Positions 8,438 to 16,783 of a DNA stretch of 45,704 bases are shown piece by piece. This DNA is from Clostridiales bacterium (GTDB lineage Bacteria > Bacillota > Clostridia > Lachnospirales > Lachnospiraceae). The notes beneath the pieces were generated by a model. The model did no database searches and had not been told where the DNA came from. It was given only the letters and a program-made list of their open reading frames with translations. Location: the NCBI GenBank assembly GCA_012839235.1, contig DUNS01000104.1, positions 1 through 45,704 on the forward strand. Reading direction: 5' to 3'. The position numbers and the translations under genes are program-made. Each line of letters starts with the position of its first letter. Within the stretch, counting starts at the first letter, position 1.

Positions 8438-8473
8438 ATATATATGATAATAAAGAAAGGATTGTTTGTTTAT

Positions 8474-10114
8474 ATGATACAGGCTAATAATATTACCTTA
8501 AGACTAGGAAAGAGGGCCTTGTTTGAGGATGTTAATATCAAATTCACCGAAGGCAACTGCTATGGATTAATTGGTGCTAACGGTGCTGGCAAGTCCACCT
8601 TTTTAAAAATATTAAATGGACAGATTGAACCTACAAATGGAGATATCTTTATAACACCAGGACAGAGATTGTCCTTCTTACAGCAGGATCATTTTAAATA
8701 TGATGAGTACCAGGTACTTGATACTGTAATAATGGGTAATAAACGTTTATATGAAATTATGAAAGAAAAAGAAGAAATCTATGCCAAGGAAGACTTCACT
8801 GAAGAGGACGGTATTCGTGCTAGTGAATTAGAGGGTGAATTCGCTTCTATGGATGGTTGGGAAGCTGAGGCTAATGCAGCTACTCTTCTTAATGGCTTAG
8901 GAATTGATACAGAGCTTCACTATAAAAAAATGAGTGAATTAAGTGGTGGAGAAAAGGTAAAGGTTCTTCTGGCCCAAGCTTTATTTGGTGATCCAGATAT
9001 CCTATTACTTGACGAGCCTACTAACCACCTTGACTTAGATGCTATCCGTTGGTTAGAGGAGTTCTTAATTAACTTTGAAAATACAGTAATTGTTGTGTCC
9101 CATGACCGATATTTCTTAAATAAGGTTTGTACTCATATAGCAGACATTGATTACAGCAAGATACAGCTATATGCTGGTAACTATGATTTCTGGTATGAAT
9201 CTAGTCAGCTTATGGTTAAACAGATGAAGGATGCCAATAAGAAGAAGGAAGAAAAGATTAAAGAGCTTCAAGAGTTTATTCAAAGGTTCTCTGCTAATGC
9301 ATCTAAATCTAAGCAGGCAACCTCAAGAAAAAGAGCTCTTGAGAAGATAGAGCTTGATGATATTCGTCCTTCTAGTCGTAAGTACCCTTATATCGACTTT
9401 AGACCAAGTCGTGAGATTGGTAATGAGGTTCTAACCGTTGAAGGTATTTCAAAGACCATAGATGGTGTAAAGGTTCTAGATAATATATCATTTATAGTTG
9501 GCCATGATGATAAGATAGCATTCGTTGGTCCAGATACAATAGCGACAACCACCTTATTCCAGATACTTGCTGGAGAGCTAGAGCCAGATGAAGGTACTTA
9601 TAAATGGGGAATCACCACTAATGTGTCTTACTTCCCTAAGGATAACACCAAGCTCTTTGCTGGAGAGGAAACAATCACAGACTTCTTGATGCCCTTCTCA
9701 CCAGAAAAGGATGTTACCTATGTTCGTGGCTTCATGGGTAGAATGCTATTTGCCGGAGAAGAAGGCTCAAAGAAGGTTAATGTATTATCTGGTGGTGAAA
9801 GAGTTCGTGTAATGCTTTCAAAGATGATGATTGCAGGAGCCAATGTTCTAATACTTGATGAACCAACAAACCATCTTGACATGGAATCCATCACTTCACT
9901 TAATAACGGACTTATCAAATTCCCAGGGGTTGCTCTATTCACCTCCCAGGATCACCAATTTGTTCAAACCACAGCTAATCGTATTATGGAAATTGTTAAC
10001 GGTGGACTTATTGATAAGATTACAACCTATGATGAATATCTTGATAGTGATGAAATGGCTAGAAAAAGACAGGTCATGAAGATTAACGTAGAAGAGGATG
10101 TAATAGAAGAATAA
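8474..10114 (+). CDS. ABC-F family ATPase with a degenerate second ATP site
   Basis: This 546-residue soluble protein has two ABC domains and no membrane segments. ABC-F proteins bind the ribosomal E site and act in translation or antibiotic protection. Domain 1 is intact: GANGAGKST (34-42), LSGGE (156-160), LLLDEPTNHLD from 177, and SHDRYF with the switch His (210). A charged helical linker (about 240-300) joins the domains. Domain 2 keeps LSGGE (438-442) and LILDEPTNHLD, but its Walker A reads GPDTIATTT (352-360), with the ATP-binding Lys replaced by Thr358, and the switch His is replaced by Gln492 (SQDHQF). ATG 8474 is chosen over ATG 8444 because family members begin MIQANNITL and an AAAGGA lies upstream of it. 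Confidence 0.9.
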   Translation: MIQANNITLRLGKRALFEDVNIKFTEGNCYGLIGANGAGKSTFLKILNGQIEPTNGDIFITPGQRLSFLQQDHFKYDEYQVLDTVIMGNKRLYEIMKEKEEIYAKEDFTEEDGIRASELEGEFASMDGWEAEANAATLLNGLGIDTELHYKKMSELSGGEKVKVLLAQALFGDPDILLLDEPTNHLDLDAIRWLEEFLINFENTVIVVSHDRYFLNKVCTHIADIDYSKIQLYAGNYDFWYESSQLMVKQMKDANKKKEEKIKELQEFIQRFSANASKSKQATSRKRALEKIELDDIRPSSRKYPYIDFRPSREIGNEVLTVEGISKTIDGVKVLDNISFIVGHDDKIAFVGPDTIATTTLFQILAGELEPDEGTYKWGITTNVSYFPKDNTKLFAGEETITDFLMPFSPEKDVTYVRGFMGRMLFAGEEGSKKVNVLSGGERVRVMLSKMMIAGANVLILDEPTNHLDMESITSLNNGLIKFPGVALFTSQDHQFVQTTANRIMEIVNGGLIDKITTYDEYLDSDEMARKRQVMKINVEEDVIEE

Positions 10115-10130
10115 GACCATTTATATAAAA

Positions 10131-10172
10131 AGCAAGAAACTAAGTATTTACTTTCAGTTTCTTGCTTTTTTT
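10131..10172. terminator. Bidirectional terminator between ABC-F and accA
   Basis: An 11-bp stem (AGCAAGAAACT paired with AGTTTCTTGCT) begins 16 bases after the ABC-F stop. It is followed by seven T on the plus strand and five T on the minus strand. It should end both the ABC-F transcript and the acc/fab operon. Confidence 0.88.
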
Positions 10173-10208
10173 ATGACAAGAGAATTGGTTTACCAACTCT
10201 CTTGTCAT
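10173..10208. repeat. Long hairpin directly after accA
   Basis: A 17-bp stem with one mismatch and a 2-base centre (ATGACAAGAG... paired with ...CTCTTGTCAT) ends 1 base before the accA stop codon. It has no T run on either strand, so it may protect the 3' end of the operon mRNA before the true terminator. Confidence 0.6.
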
Positions 10209-10209
10209 A

Positions 10210-10995
10210 TTACATCATTCTAAACTTCTCATAACGCTTTATTAGAAGCTCCTCCTCAGGAAGTCCTATAAGCTCTTTAATATCTTTCTCTATTATGCTC
10301 CTAACCCTATCAATTATCTCCATAGGATTATTATGAGCTCCTCCAGCTGGTTCAGGAATTATTCCATCAATTACACCCAATTCCAATAAGTCATTAGCAG
10401 TAAGCTTCATATCGTTGGCTGCCTTTTCTGCTTTAGAGGAATCCTTATACAATATACTGGCAAAGCCTTCAGGAGATAGGATGGAATATATGGAGTTCTC
10501 CAGCATATATACCCTGTCAGCTACACCAAGTGCTAGGGCTCCACCACTTCCACCTTCTGATATCACTATGGATATGATAGGAGTCTTAAGAACCATCATA
10601 TCAGCTAGATTAGTGGCGATAGCTTCTCCTTGCCCCCTTTCTTCTGCACCGATACCACAGAATGCTCCAGGGGTGTCTATAAAACAGATAATAGGGCGGT
10701 GAAACTTCTCAGCCTGCTTCATAAGCCTTAGGGCCTTACGATAGCCCTCTGGATGAGGCATGGAAAAGTTCCTTCTTATATTCTCTTTGGTATTCCTACC
10801 TTTTTGTTGGGCAATAACTGTGATAGGTATTCCATTAAAAGAAGCAATACCACCTACTATAGCAGGATCGTCTCCATAATATCTATCCCCATGTAATTCT
10901 ATAAAGTCATCCAATAAACCTTCTATATAATCAAGACCCGTAGGTCTTACAGACATTCGAGCCAGCTTAACCTTCTCCCATGGTGTAACCTTCAT
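10210..10995 (-). CDS. accA: Acetyl-CoA carboxylase carboxyltransferase subunit alpha
   Basis: This 261-residue CT-alpha subunit pairs with AccD to move CO2 from carboxybiotin to acetyl-CoA, making malonyl-CoA for fatty acid synthesis. Seen in the sequence: [20 protein letters not shown], then [12 protein letters not shown], and the glycine-rich oxyanion region with [19 protein letters not shown] 10995 is preferred over the upstream TTG 11019 and ATG 11007, because GGAG sits 6 bases before it and the protein aligns from MKVTPWEKV. It is the last gene of the operon, separated from accD by 380 bases. That gap holds element A and two extra hairpins, a striking break in an otherwise tight operon. 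Confidence 0.95.
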   Translation of the reverse strand: MKVTPWEKVKLARMSVRPTGLDYIEGLLDDFIELHGDRYYGDDPAIVGGIASFNGIPITVIAQQKGRNTKENIRRNFSMPHPEGYRKALRLMKQAEKFHRPIICFIDTPGAFCGIGAEERGQGEAIATNLADMMVLKTPIISIVISEGGSGGALALGVADRVYMLENSIYSILSPEGFASILYKDSSKAEKAANDMKLTANDLLELGVIDGIIPEPAGGAHNNPMEIIDRVRSIIEKDIKELIGLPEEELLIKRYEKFRMM

Positions 10996-11061
10996 ATCAT
11001 TCTCCATACCTTTCTTCAAAACCTACAAACTTTGGGCCATAGGCACAAAGTTGAAAGTTGC

Positions 11062-11085
11062 GTGTGAAAGATTTATCTTTCACAC
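11062..11085 (-). repeat. Perfect hairpin in the accA leader
   Basis: GTGTGAAAGAT and ATCTTTCACAC form an 11-bp perfect inverted repeat about 65 bases before the accA start. A second, smaller one (AACTTTG paired with CAAAGTT) lies between it and the start codon near 11032-11053. Together with element A they make this leader unusually structured. Confidence 0.55.
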
Positions 11086-11117
11086 TGACCTCCTTCCCAA
11101 ACCAGATATATGATGCT

Positions 11118-11390
11118 GGGATCAAAAGCCTTGAAAGAAATAACCTTTGTTAATTTGCACTAATATAGAAAACCTTAGTAATATGAAAAATATTTCAATG
11201 AGCAACTGTTTTTTAGTCGTTGGTACTTAGAACACGTACTATGTGTTCGGGTCTGTCTTATAGACCCTATGTACACATTACGACTAAAACCAAGCGAGAG
11301 CGTGTTGCGAATGAAATACTTTTTCATATTACATAAGCTTATTAAATATGCAAATTAGCAAAGTCATTATTATAATTAGCTTTTGATCCC
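11118..11390 (+). repeat. Structured repeat element, copy A
   Basis: Copy A of a three-member family. The core (11202-11308) has a closing stem GCAAC/GTTGC and an inner stem TTTTAGTCGT/ACGACTAAAA. Inside are the conserved GGTACTTA, a hairpin GAACAC...GTGTTC (11230-11248), a variable hairpin GGGTCT...AGACCC (11249-11267) and AAGCGAGAGCGT (11292-11303). Outside the core, long imperfect arms continue: AATATGAAAAA-TATTTCA (11180-11197) against 11312-11330; CTTTGTTAATTTGCA (11145-11159) against 11349-11363; and GGGATCAAAAGC (11118-11129) against 11379-11390. The right arm runs into the last codons of accD. The arms of A and C are related in sequence. No coding capacity is seen. The identity is unknown: a structured RNA or a small hairpin-type mobile element. 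Confidence 0.75.
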
Positions 11391-12278
11391 TACATCATGT
11401 AATTTTAGTATCTTAGTCAAGGTATCTCTTAGATCTTCCCTTGTCACAATCTTATCTATAAAGCCGTGCTCCAGAAGAAATTCCGATCTCTGAAAGCCTT
11501 CTGGTAGCTTCTGTCCTATAGTTTGTTCAATAACCCTTGGTCCGGCAAATCCTATCAGGGCTCCAGGCTCTGCAAGTATTATATCACCCAGCATAGCAAA
11601 ACTAGCGGTAACTCCACCAGTTGTTGGATCAGTTAGTACGGTCAGATATAGTAATCCTGCCTCCTTATGCCTTGCCACTGCCCCACTAACCTTAGCCATC
11701 TGCATAAGAGACATAATACCCTCCTGCATTCTAGCTCCACCAGATGCAGTAAATACTACGACTGGTAGACCTTCCTTAGTGGCCTCCTCCAGTAATCTAG
11801 TCAGCTTTTCACCAATTACAGTACCCATACTTCCCATGAAAAACTCCGGCTCCATAACAGCAATCATAAGCTCTAAACCGGCGATCCTACCCTTCCCTAC
11901 TATTACTCCGTCATATAGGCCAGTCTTCTCTCTAGCTTTATCAAGCTTCAACCCGTAATCAGGAAAATCTAGGGGATCCTTGGTGACCATTTCTTTGTCA
12001 TACTCTTGAAATGTATCCTTATCCAGTAGCATCTCTAATCTATCCTTAGCAGATATCCTAAAATGATAACCACAGTCCTTGCAAGTATTATAATTAGAGT
12101 CCAGATTCTTAGTATAGATCATCATATAGCAATTAGGACATTTGGTCATAATCCCTTGGGGTACATTGGGCTTTTCTTCCTCCGGAATCTCCTTAGAAGG
12201 TCCCTGTATTTCCTGTGGTCTAGCACGATATATGTTAGAAACAGCATATTTTTTCGCCCTAAATGGATTAAAGTTCAT
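11376..12278 (-). CDS. accD: Acetyl-CoA carboxylase carboxyltransferase subunit beta
   Basis: This 300-residue CT-beta subunit is the partner of AccA. Its N-terminal zinc ribbon is intact: C47-x2-C50 and C66-x2-C69 (KCPNC and TCKDCGYHF). The crotonase-like core follows, with [25 protein letters not shown] and [14 protein letters not shown], the oxyanion-hole glycines. Its start codon lies 1 base after the accC stop, so translation is coupled. The C-terminal codons overlap the right arm of element A, and the inverted counterpart of these last bases lies 250 bases downstream. The protein ends at about the normal length (VGIKS), so the element has not visibly damaged it. Confidence 0.95.
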   Translation of the reverse strand: MNFNPFRAKKYAVSNIYRARPQEIQGPSKEIPEEEKPNVPQGIMTKCPNCYMMIYTKNLDSNYNTCKDCGYHFRISAKDRLEMLLDKDTFQEYDKEMVTKDPLDFPDYGLKLDKAREKTGLYDGVIVGKGRIAGLELMIAVMEPEFFMGSMGTVIGEKLTRLLEEATKEGLPVVVFTASGGARMQEGIMSLMQMAKVSGAVARHKEAGLLYLTVLTDPTTGGVTASFAMLGDIILAEPGALIGFAGPRVIEQTIGQKLPEGFQRSEFLLEHGFIDKIVTREDLRDTLTKILKLHDVGIKS

Positions 12279-12279
12279 A

Positions 12280-13617
12280 TTACATCATTCCTTCTATCAA
12301 GCCTGTATTATAGGTTCCACTTATAACCTCACTTTGCTCCAAGAGCTCATACTGAAATTCAGCATTGGTATTTATGCCATCAATAACCATTTCCACCAAA
12401 GCTCTTCTCATACGCCTAAGGGCTTCTTCTCTAGAGCTTCCGTATGCAATGATCTTAGCTAACATGGAATCATAGTGCGGCGGAATTGTATATCCAGGAT
12501 ATATGGCGCTGTCCACCCTGATACCATAGCCACCAGGTAGTAGAAGATTATCCACCCTTCCAGGGCTTGGGATGAAGCCCCTCTTAGGGTCCTCAGCATT
12601 AATACGACATTCTATAGCATGGCCTTGAAACTTTATATCCTCTTGACGATATGACAATTCCTCTCCCGCTGCAATCTTTATTTGCTGACTAACCATATCA
12701 ATTCCTGTGACCATCTCTGTAATTGGATGCTCAACCTGAATTCTTGTATTCATTTCCATAAAGTAATAATTACCATCACTATCAAGTAAGAATTCGATAG
12801 TACCAGCATTACAATAGCCGGAGGCTTTAGCCGCCTTAACTGCTGCATTACCCATCTTCTTTCTAAGCTCCTCTGTCATAACAGGAGATGGGGACTCCTC
12901 CATAAGCTTCTGATTTCTTCTTTGAACAGAACAATCCCTCTCTCCTAGATGAACCACATTACCCAGGGCATCCGCTAGTATCTGAAACTCAATATGCTTA
13001 GGATTTATAATTAACTTCTCCATATAAAGTGTATCATCACCAAAGCCTGCCTTAGCCTCAGCCTTAGCAGAATTAAAGGCCTTCTCCATATCCTCTGGCC
13101 TATATACCGCCCTCATTCCCTTGCCACCACCACCTGAGCAAGCCTTAATCATAACAGGATACCCAATCTTCTCTGCTATGGTCATTGCATCCAGGGCACT
13201 AGCTACATTACCGTCAGAACCTGGTATTACAGGTACACCGGCTTTTTTCATAGTCTCCCTAGCAGTAGATTTATTACCTAACAGATCAATTGTATCAGCC
13301 TTAGGGCCGATAAATGTTATATTACAATCTTCGCACATCCTTGCAAATGAACTATTCTCCGATAGAAAACCAAAGCCGGGATGTATTGCTGTTGCTCCAG
13401 TTAGTACTGTTGCAGTAATGATATTTTGAATATTAAGGTAACTATCCTTGGACTTAGCAGTCCCTATACATACTGCTTGATCAGCAAGCATTACATGCAG
13501 AGCTTCCTTATCCGCCTCAGAATATACTGCTACAGTCTCAATACCCATCTCTCTGCAAGTACGAATTATTCGGACCGCTATCTCACCCCGATTAGCGATT
13601 AATATTTTATTAAACAT
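12280..13617 (-). CDS. accC: Acetyl-CoA carboxylase biotin carboxylase subunit
   Basis: This 445-residue ATP-grasp enzyme carboxylates the biotin on AccB using ATP and bicarbonate. It begins [21 protein letters not shown], has the glycine-rich ATP loop [12 protein letters not shown], the [16 protein letters not shown] catalytic segment and a C-terminal biotin carboxylase domain with [11 protein letters not shown]. The longest frame has eight more residues, but ATG 13617 is the family start and carries GAAAGG-CAGGG 13 bases upstream. It lies between fabZ and accD; its stop is 1 base from accD. It is complete, with no oddity. Confidence 0.95.
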   Translation of the reverse strand: MFNKILIANRGEIAVRIIRTCREMGIETVAVYSEADKEALHVMLADQAVCIGTAKSKDSYLNIQNIITATVLTGATAIHPGFGFLSENSSFARMCEDCNITFIGPKADTIDLLGNKSTARETMKKAGVPVIPGSDGNVASALDAMTIAEKIGYPVMIKACSGGGGKGMRAVYRPEDMEKAFNSAKAEAKAGFGDDTLYMEKLIINPKHIEFQILADALGNVVHLGERDCSVQRRNQKLMEESPSPVMTEELRKKMGNAAVKAAKASGYCNAGTIEFLLDSDGNYYFMEMNTRIQVEHPITEMVTGIDMVSQQIKIAAGEELSYRQEDIKFQGHAIECRINAEDPKRGFIPSPGRVDNLLLPGGYGIRVDSAIYPGYTIPPHYDSMLAKIIAYGSSREEALRRMRRALVEMVIDGINTNAEFQYELLEQSEVISGTYNTGLIEGMM

Positions 13618-13677
13618 CGCAACCACCCTGCCTTTCATCACACTACCTCCTGAAAAGTGGTAGGATTTATTTCATAA

Positions 13678-14100
13678 TTATTGTATGGCAAATGTAATAA
13701 CTGCTGAAGCTGCAATATCATCATCAACATATACTGCACCATTGCCCACTCCAAAGCCACCCTTATTCTTGATAATCTCAACTTCAAGGCGAAGTACATC
13801 TCCAGGAACAACCTGTCTTCTAAACTTAACCTTATCCATTCCACCAAAGTACATGATCTTTCCGGCATACTCCTTTAGGCTTAGCATAGCCACTGCTCCT
13901 GTTTGAGCCATCGCCTCCAGTATTAGAACTCCAGGCATTACAGGCTTATCTGGAAAATGTCCTGCAAAAAAAGGTTCATTCATTGATACACATTTTCTTC
14001 CTACTGCCCTAACTCCAGGCTCAAGCTCATCAATACGATCAATTAAAAGCATAGGGGCTCTATGGGGTATTATTTTTTTTATTTCTTCAATATTTAACAT
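13678..14100 (-). CDS. fabZ: 3-hydroxyacyl-ACP dehydratase FabZ
   Basis: This 140-residue hot-dog-fold dehydratase removes water from 3-hydroxyacyl-ACP to give trans-2-enoyl-ACP in each elongation round. The active-site His48 (FFAGHFPDKPVMPG) and Glu62 (LEAMAQTGA) are present. No FabA, FabM or second FabZ is in the window, so the route to unsaturated acyl chains is not visible here. The start is preceded by GAAAGG-TATGG at 13 bases. The ATG in that motif opens a three-codon frame (MVI) that stops on the base next to the true start. It lies between accB and accC, 23 bases from accB. Confidence 0.95.
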   Translation of the reverse strand: MLNIEEIKKIIPHRAPMLLIDRIDELEPGVRAVGRKCVSMNEPFFAGHFPDKPVMPGVLILEAMAQTGAVAMLSLKEYAGKIMYFGGMDKVKFRRQVVPGDVLRLEVEIIKNKGGFGVGNGAVYVDDDIAASAVITFAIQ

Positions 14101-14123
14101 TCAAATAACCATACCTTTCATCA

Positions 14124-14600
14124 TTATCTTATGATGAATAGAGGCTGGCCAAATTCAACCATCTGCTCATTAGACACTAGTATCTTTACAACCTCTCCAT
14201 CAAAATCACTTTCGATCTCATTCATCAATTTCATAGCCTCAATTATACAAAGGGTCTGACCTTTCTTAACCTTATCTCCAACCTTTACATAAGGTGGCTT
14301 ATCAGGTGCAGGGGATGCATAAAAGGTTCCTACCATAGGTGATATTACCCTTTCCCCTTGAACCTCCTCTATCTGGAACTCTCCAAGGCCCCCATTCTCA
14401 AGACTATTCTCTCTTGTAGCTTTATTCTCACATGTATTATTCTGTCCAATAGTATATCCCGGATTTCCTTGCTGAATTGTAGTTATATTTCCATTATTCT
14501 TTTCAAGACAAATCCTAAAGCCCTCTTTTTCAATCTCAATCTTTGTCAAATCGGTCTGATTCATCTCATGCATAAGTTCAAGAATTTTCTTATATTCCAC
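14124..14600 (-). CDS. accB: Biotin carboxyl carrier protein of acetyl-CoA carboxylase
   Basis: This 158-residue carrier shuttles carboxybiotin between AccC and AccA/AccD. Its C-terminal biotinyl domain has the EAMKLM motif with biotinylated Lys124. The thumb-like insertion is present (ASPAPDKPPYVKVGDKV). Residues 35-80 form a polar Gly/Asn/Gln-rich linker, as usual. The start is GTG at 14600 with GGAGG 7 bases before it. It begins 2 bases after the fabF stop, so translation is probably coupled. Confidence 0.95.
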   Translation of the reverse strand: MEYKKILELMHEMNQTDLTKIEIEKEGFRICLEKNNGNITTIQQGNPGYTIGQNNTCENKATRENSLENGGLGEFQIEEVQGERVISPMVGTFYASPAPDKPPYVKVGDKVKKGQTLCIIEAMKLMNEIESDFDGEVVKILVSNEQMVEFGQPLFIIR

Positions 14601-14602
14601 TA

Positions 14603-15844
14603 CTATACCTCCAAGTTCTTAAAAATGAGAGTGGCATTGTGGCCACCAAATCCCAAGGAATTAGACATTGTGTAGGAAAGATTAGCAACTTCTCTTCCAA
14701 CCCCAGGAACATAATCTAAGTCACATTCTTCATCCTGTGTATTTAATCCAATAGTTGCAGGGATAAATCCATCAGTAATTGCTTTTACACATACAATTGC
14801 TTCTACAGCTCCTGCTGCACCTAACAAATGCCCTATCATTGATTTTGTAGAGCTTATAGGTATACTATAAGCCTTCTCTCCCATTGCCCTCTTAACAGAT
14901 TCAGTCTCAAACTTATCATTTAAAGGAGTACTAGTTCCATGGGCATTGATATATGAAAGCTCTGCCGGTGTAATACCTGCCTCTTCCATAGCTAGTTTCA
15001 TAGCTCTCGCAGCCCCTTGGCCATCTGGAGATGGAGAAGTAATATGGTATGCATCACAGGTAGCCCCGTATCCAACCACTTCTGCATATATCTTAGCACC
15101 ACGGGTTATAGCGTGGTCATAATCCTCAAGAAGAAGGATACCTGCACCTTCACCCATTACAAATCCATCTCTATCCTTATCAAATGGAATAGAAGCCCTG
15201 TTCTTATCTGTGCTAGTAGATAATGCTGTTAAGGAGCTAAAGCCTGCTACTGCAAGAGGAGTAATTGATCCTTCTGTACCCCCTGCAAGTATTAGATCAG
15301 AGTAGCCATGCTTAATACTTCTATATGCTTCACCAATACTGTGACTTCCTGTCGCACAAGCAGTTACAACATTAGTACATACTCCCTTAGCCCCAAACTT
15401 AATAGCAACATTCCCTGCTGCCATGTTGGTTATAATCATAGGTATAAACAAAGGATTAATTCTCCTAGGTCCTTTATCCAATAGCTTTTGTTCTTCTTTT
15501 TCAATGCTTTCAATTCCACCTATACCAGAGCCTACTATAACGCCGAATCTCTCTTTATCCACCTTATCAAGATCAATATTGGAATCTTCAATTGCTTCTT
15601 TAGCTGCTACTATAGCGAATTGTGAAAAACGCTCCATTCTCTTAGCTTCTTTAAAATCCATATATTCCTTAGGATTAAAGTTCTTTACCTCTGCAGCTAA
15701 TTTAACTGCATATTCATCTGTTGGAAATGAACTTATGAAGTCTATGCCACAAGTCCCAGCCTTTACGGCAGTAAAAAATTCTTCTACATTATTACCAATA
15801 GGAGTAATTGCTCCCATCCCTGTTACAACAACTCTGCGATTCAT
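14603..15844 (-). CDS. fabF: 3-oxoacyl-ACP synthase II (FabF)
   Basis: This 413-residue elongating condensing enzyme joins malonyl-ACP to acyl-ACP. The Cys-His-His triad is in place: Cys163 in VTACATGSH, His302 in NAHGTSTPLND and His339 in SMIGHLLGAAGAVE. ATG 15844 is chosen over the in-frame TTG 15850 because the GGAGG lies 8 bases before it, whereas TTG would be too close. It is in the tight fabG-fabF-accB stretch. With no FabB present, it should carry all long-chain condensations. Confidence 0.95.
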   Translation of the reverse strand: MNRRVVVTGMGAITPIGNNVEEFFTAVKAGTCGIDFISSFPTDEYAVKLAAEVKNFNPKEYMDFKEAKRMERFSQFAIVAAKEAIEDSNIDLDKVDKERFGVIVGSGIGGIESIEKEEQKLLDKGPRRINPLFIPMIITNMAAGNVAIKFGAKGVCTNVVTACATGSHSIGEAYRSIKHGYSDLILAGGTEGSITPLAVAGFSSLTALSTSTDKNRASIPFDKDRDGFVMGEGAGILLLEDYDHAITRGAKIYAEVVGYGATCDAYHITSPSPDGQGAARAMKLAMEEAGITPAELSYINAHGTSTPLNDKFETESVKRAMGEKAYSIPISSTKSMIGHLLGAAGAVEAIVCVKAITDGFIPATIGLNTQDEECDLDYVPGVGREVANLSYTMSNSLGFGGHNATLIFKNLEV

Positions 15845-15863
15845 AAACAAATCCTCCTTTACC

Positions 15864-16604
15864 CTACATTACCATTCCACCGTCTACCTGTATTACCTGT
15901 CCTGTAATATAGTTGGCGGCTTCAGAAGCAAGAAAACATACAACACTTGCTACCTCTTGGGCTGAGCCAAATCTTTTTAATGGAATATTGGCAATGCTTG
16001 CTTCTTTCACCTTATCTGGAAGGCTATCAGTCATATCTGTTTCAATAAACCCAGGAGCCACCGCATTGACATTGATTCCTCTGCCGGCTAATTCTCTTGC
16101 AGCTGACTTAGTAAGACCTATAACCCCTGCCTTAGAAGCTGCATAGTTAGCCTGCCCTATATTGCCTGTAACTCCCACAATTGATGACAGATTAATAATC
16201 TTTCCACTTCTTTGCTTCAACATAACTGCAGCTGTGTGCTTTATGCAGAAAAATGTTCCCTTTAAATTAGTACTTATTACTTTATCAAAGTCTTCTTCAG
16301 AAATTCTAATAAGTAGGTTATCCTTGGTAATACCAGCATTGTTTACTAAGATATCTAGACGACCAAATTCTTTAACAGTTGTACTAACAAGGTTCTTGGC
16401 ATCTTCTTCCCTACTGATATCTCCACAAATTGCAATTGCTTCTCCACCAGCCTCTTTAATCTCAGCCAACAATCCTTCAACTTGAGCAAAACTGCTTCTA
16501 TAATTTATTACTACCTTTGCACCTGCACGAATTAGTTCCAGCACAACTGCTCTACCAATTCCTCTAGCTGCTCCTGTTACCAGAGCCACTTTTCCATTAA
16601 GCAT
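15864..16604 (-). CDS. fabG: 3-oxoacyl-ACP reductase FabG
   Basis: This 246-residue short-chain dehydrogenase uses NADPH to reduce 3-oxoacyl-ACP. It shows TGAARGIG (10-17), NNAG (88-91) and the catalytic Ser141, Tyr154 and Lys158 (NYAASKAG). The longest open frame begins 22 codons upstream, but ATG 16604 is the family start (MLNGKVALVTG) and has GGAAAGG 9 bases before it. The extra upstream frame has no alignment value. It is separated from fabD by 180 bases containing a long hairpin. Confidence 0.95.
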   Translation of the reverse strand: MLNGKVALVTGAARGIGRAVVLELIRAGAKVVINYRSSFAQVEGLLAEIKEAGGEAIAICGDISREEDAKNLVSTTVKEFGRLDILVNNAGITKDNLLIRISEEDFDKVISTNLKGTFFCIKHTAAVMLKQRSGKIINLSSIVGVTGNIGQANYAASKAGVIGLTKSAARELAGRGINVNAVAPGFIETDMTDSLPDKVKEASIANIPLKRFGSAQEVASVVCFLASEAANYITGQVIQVDGGMVM

Positions 16605-16668
16605 AACACTATCCCTTTCCATTAACACAACTTTATTAGGTAAGAGGTACACAAGAAAGTTAATGCAC

Positions 16669-16745
16669 ATATACGATTAATAGTAATTCTGGAGCCTAAG
16701 CTAAGCAAAGGGTTGGAGCAGAAGAATTGACTATTAATCATATAT
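16669..16745 (-). repeat. Long hairpin between fabD and fabG
   Basis: An imperfect inverted repeat with arms of about 26 bases: ATACGATTAATAGT-AATTC plus TGGAGC on the left, and GGAGCAGAAGAATTG plus ACTATTAATCATAT on the right. No T run follows. It sits in one of only a few wide gaps in the operon, so it may stabilise, process or attenuate the mRNA. Confidence 0.6.
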
Positions 16746-16783
16746 ATTAGAATTACTACAGAATGTCCCTATTACCTATCGTT

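Noticed and set aside
16605-16670. Longer FabG beginning MCINFLVY
   Set aside because: FabG proteins begin at MLNGKVALVTG, and GGAAAGG lies just before that ATG. The extra residues look like a chance open frame.
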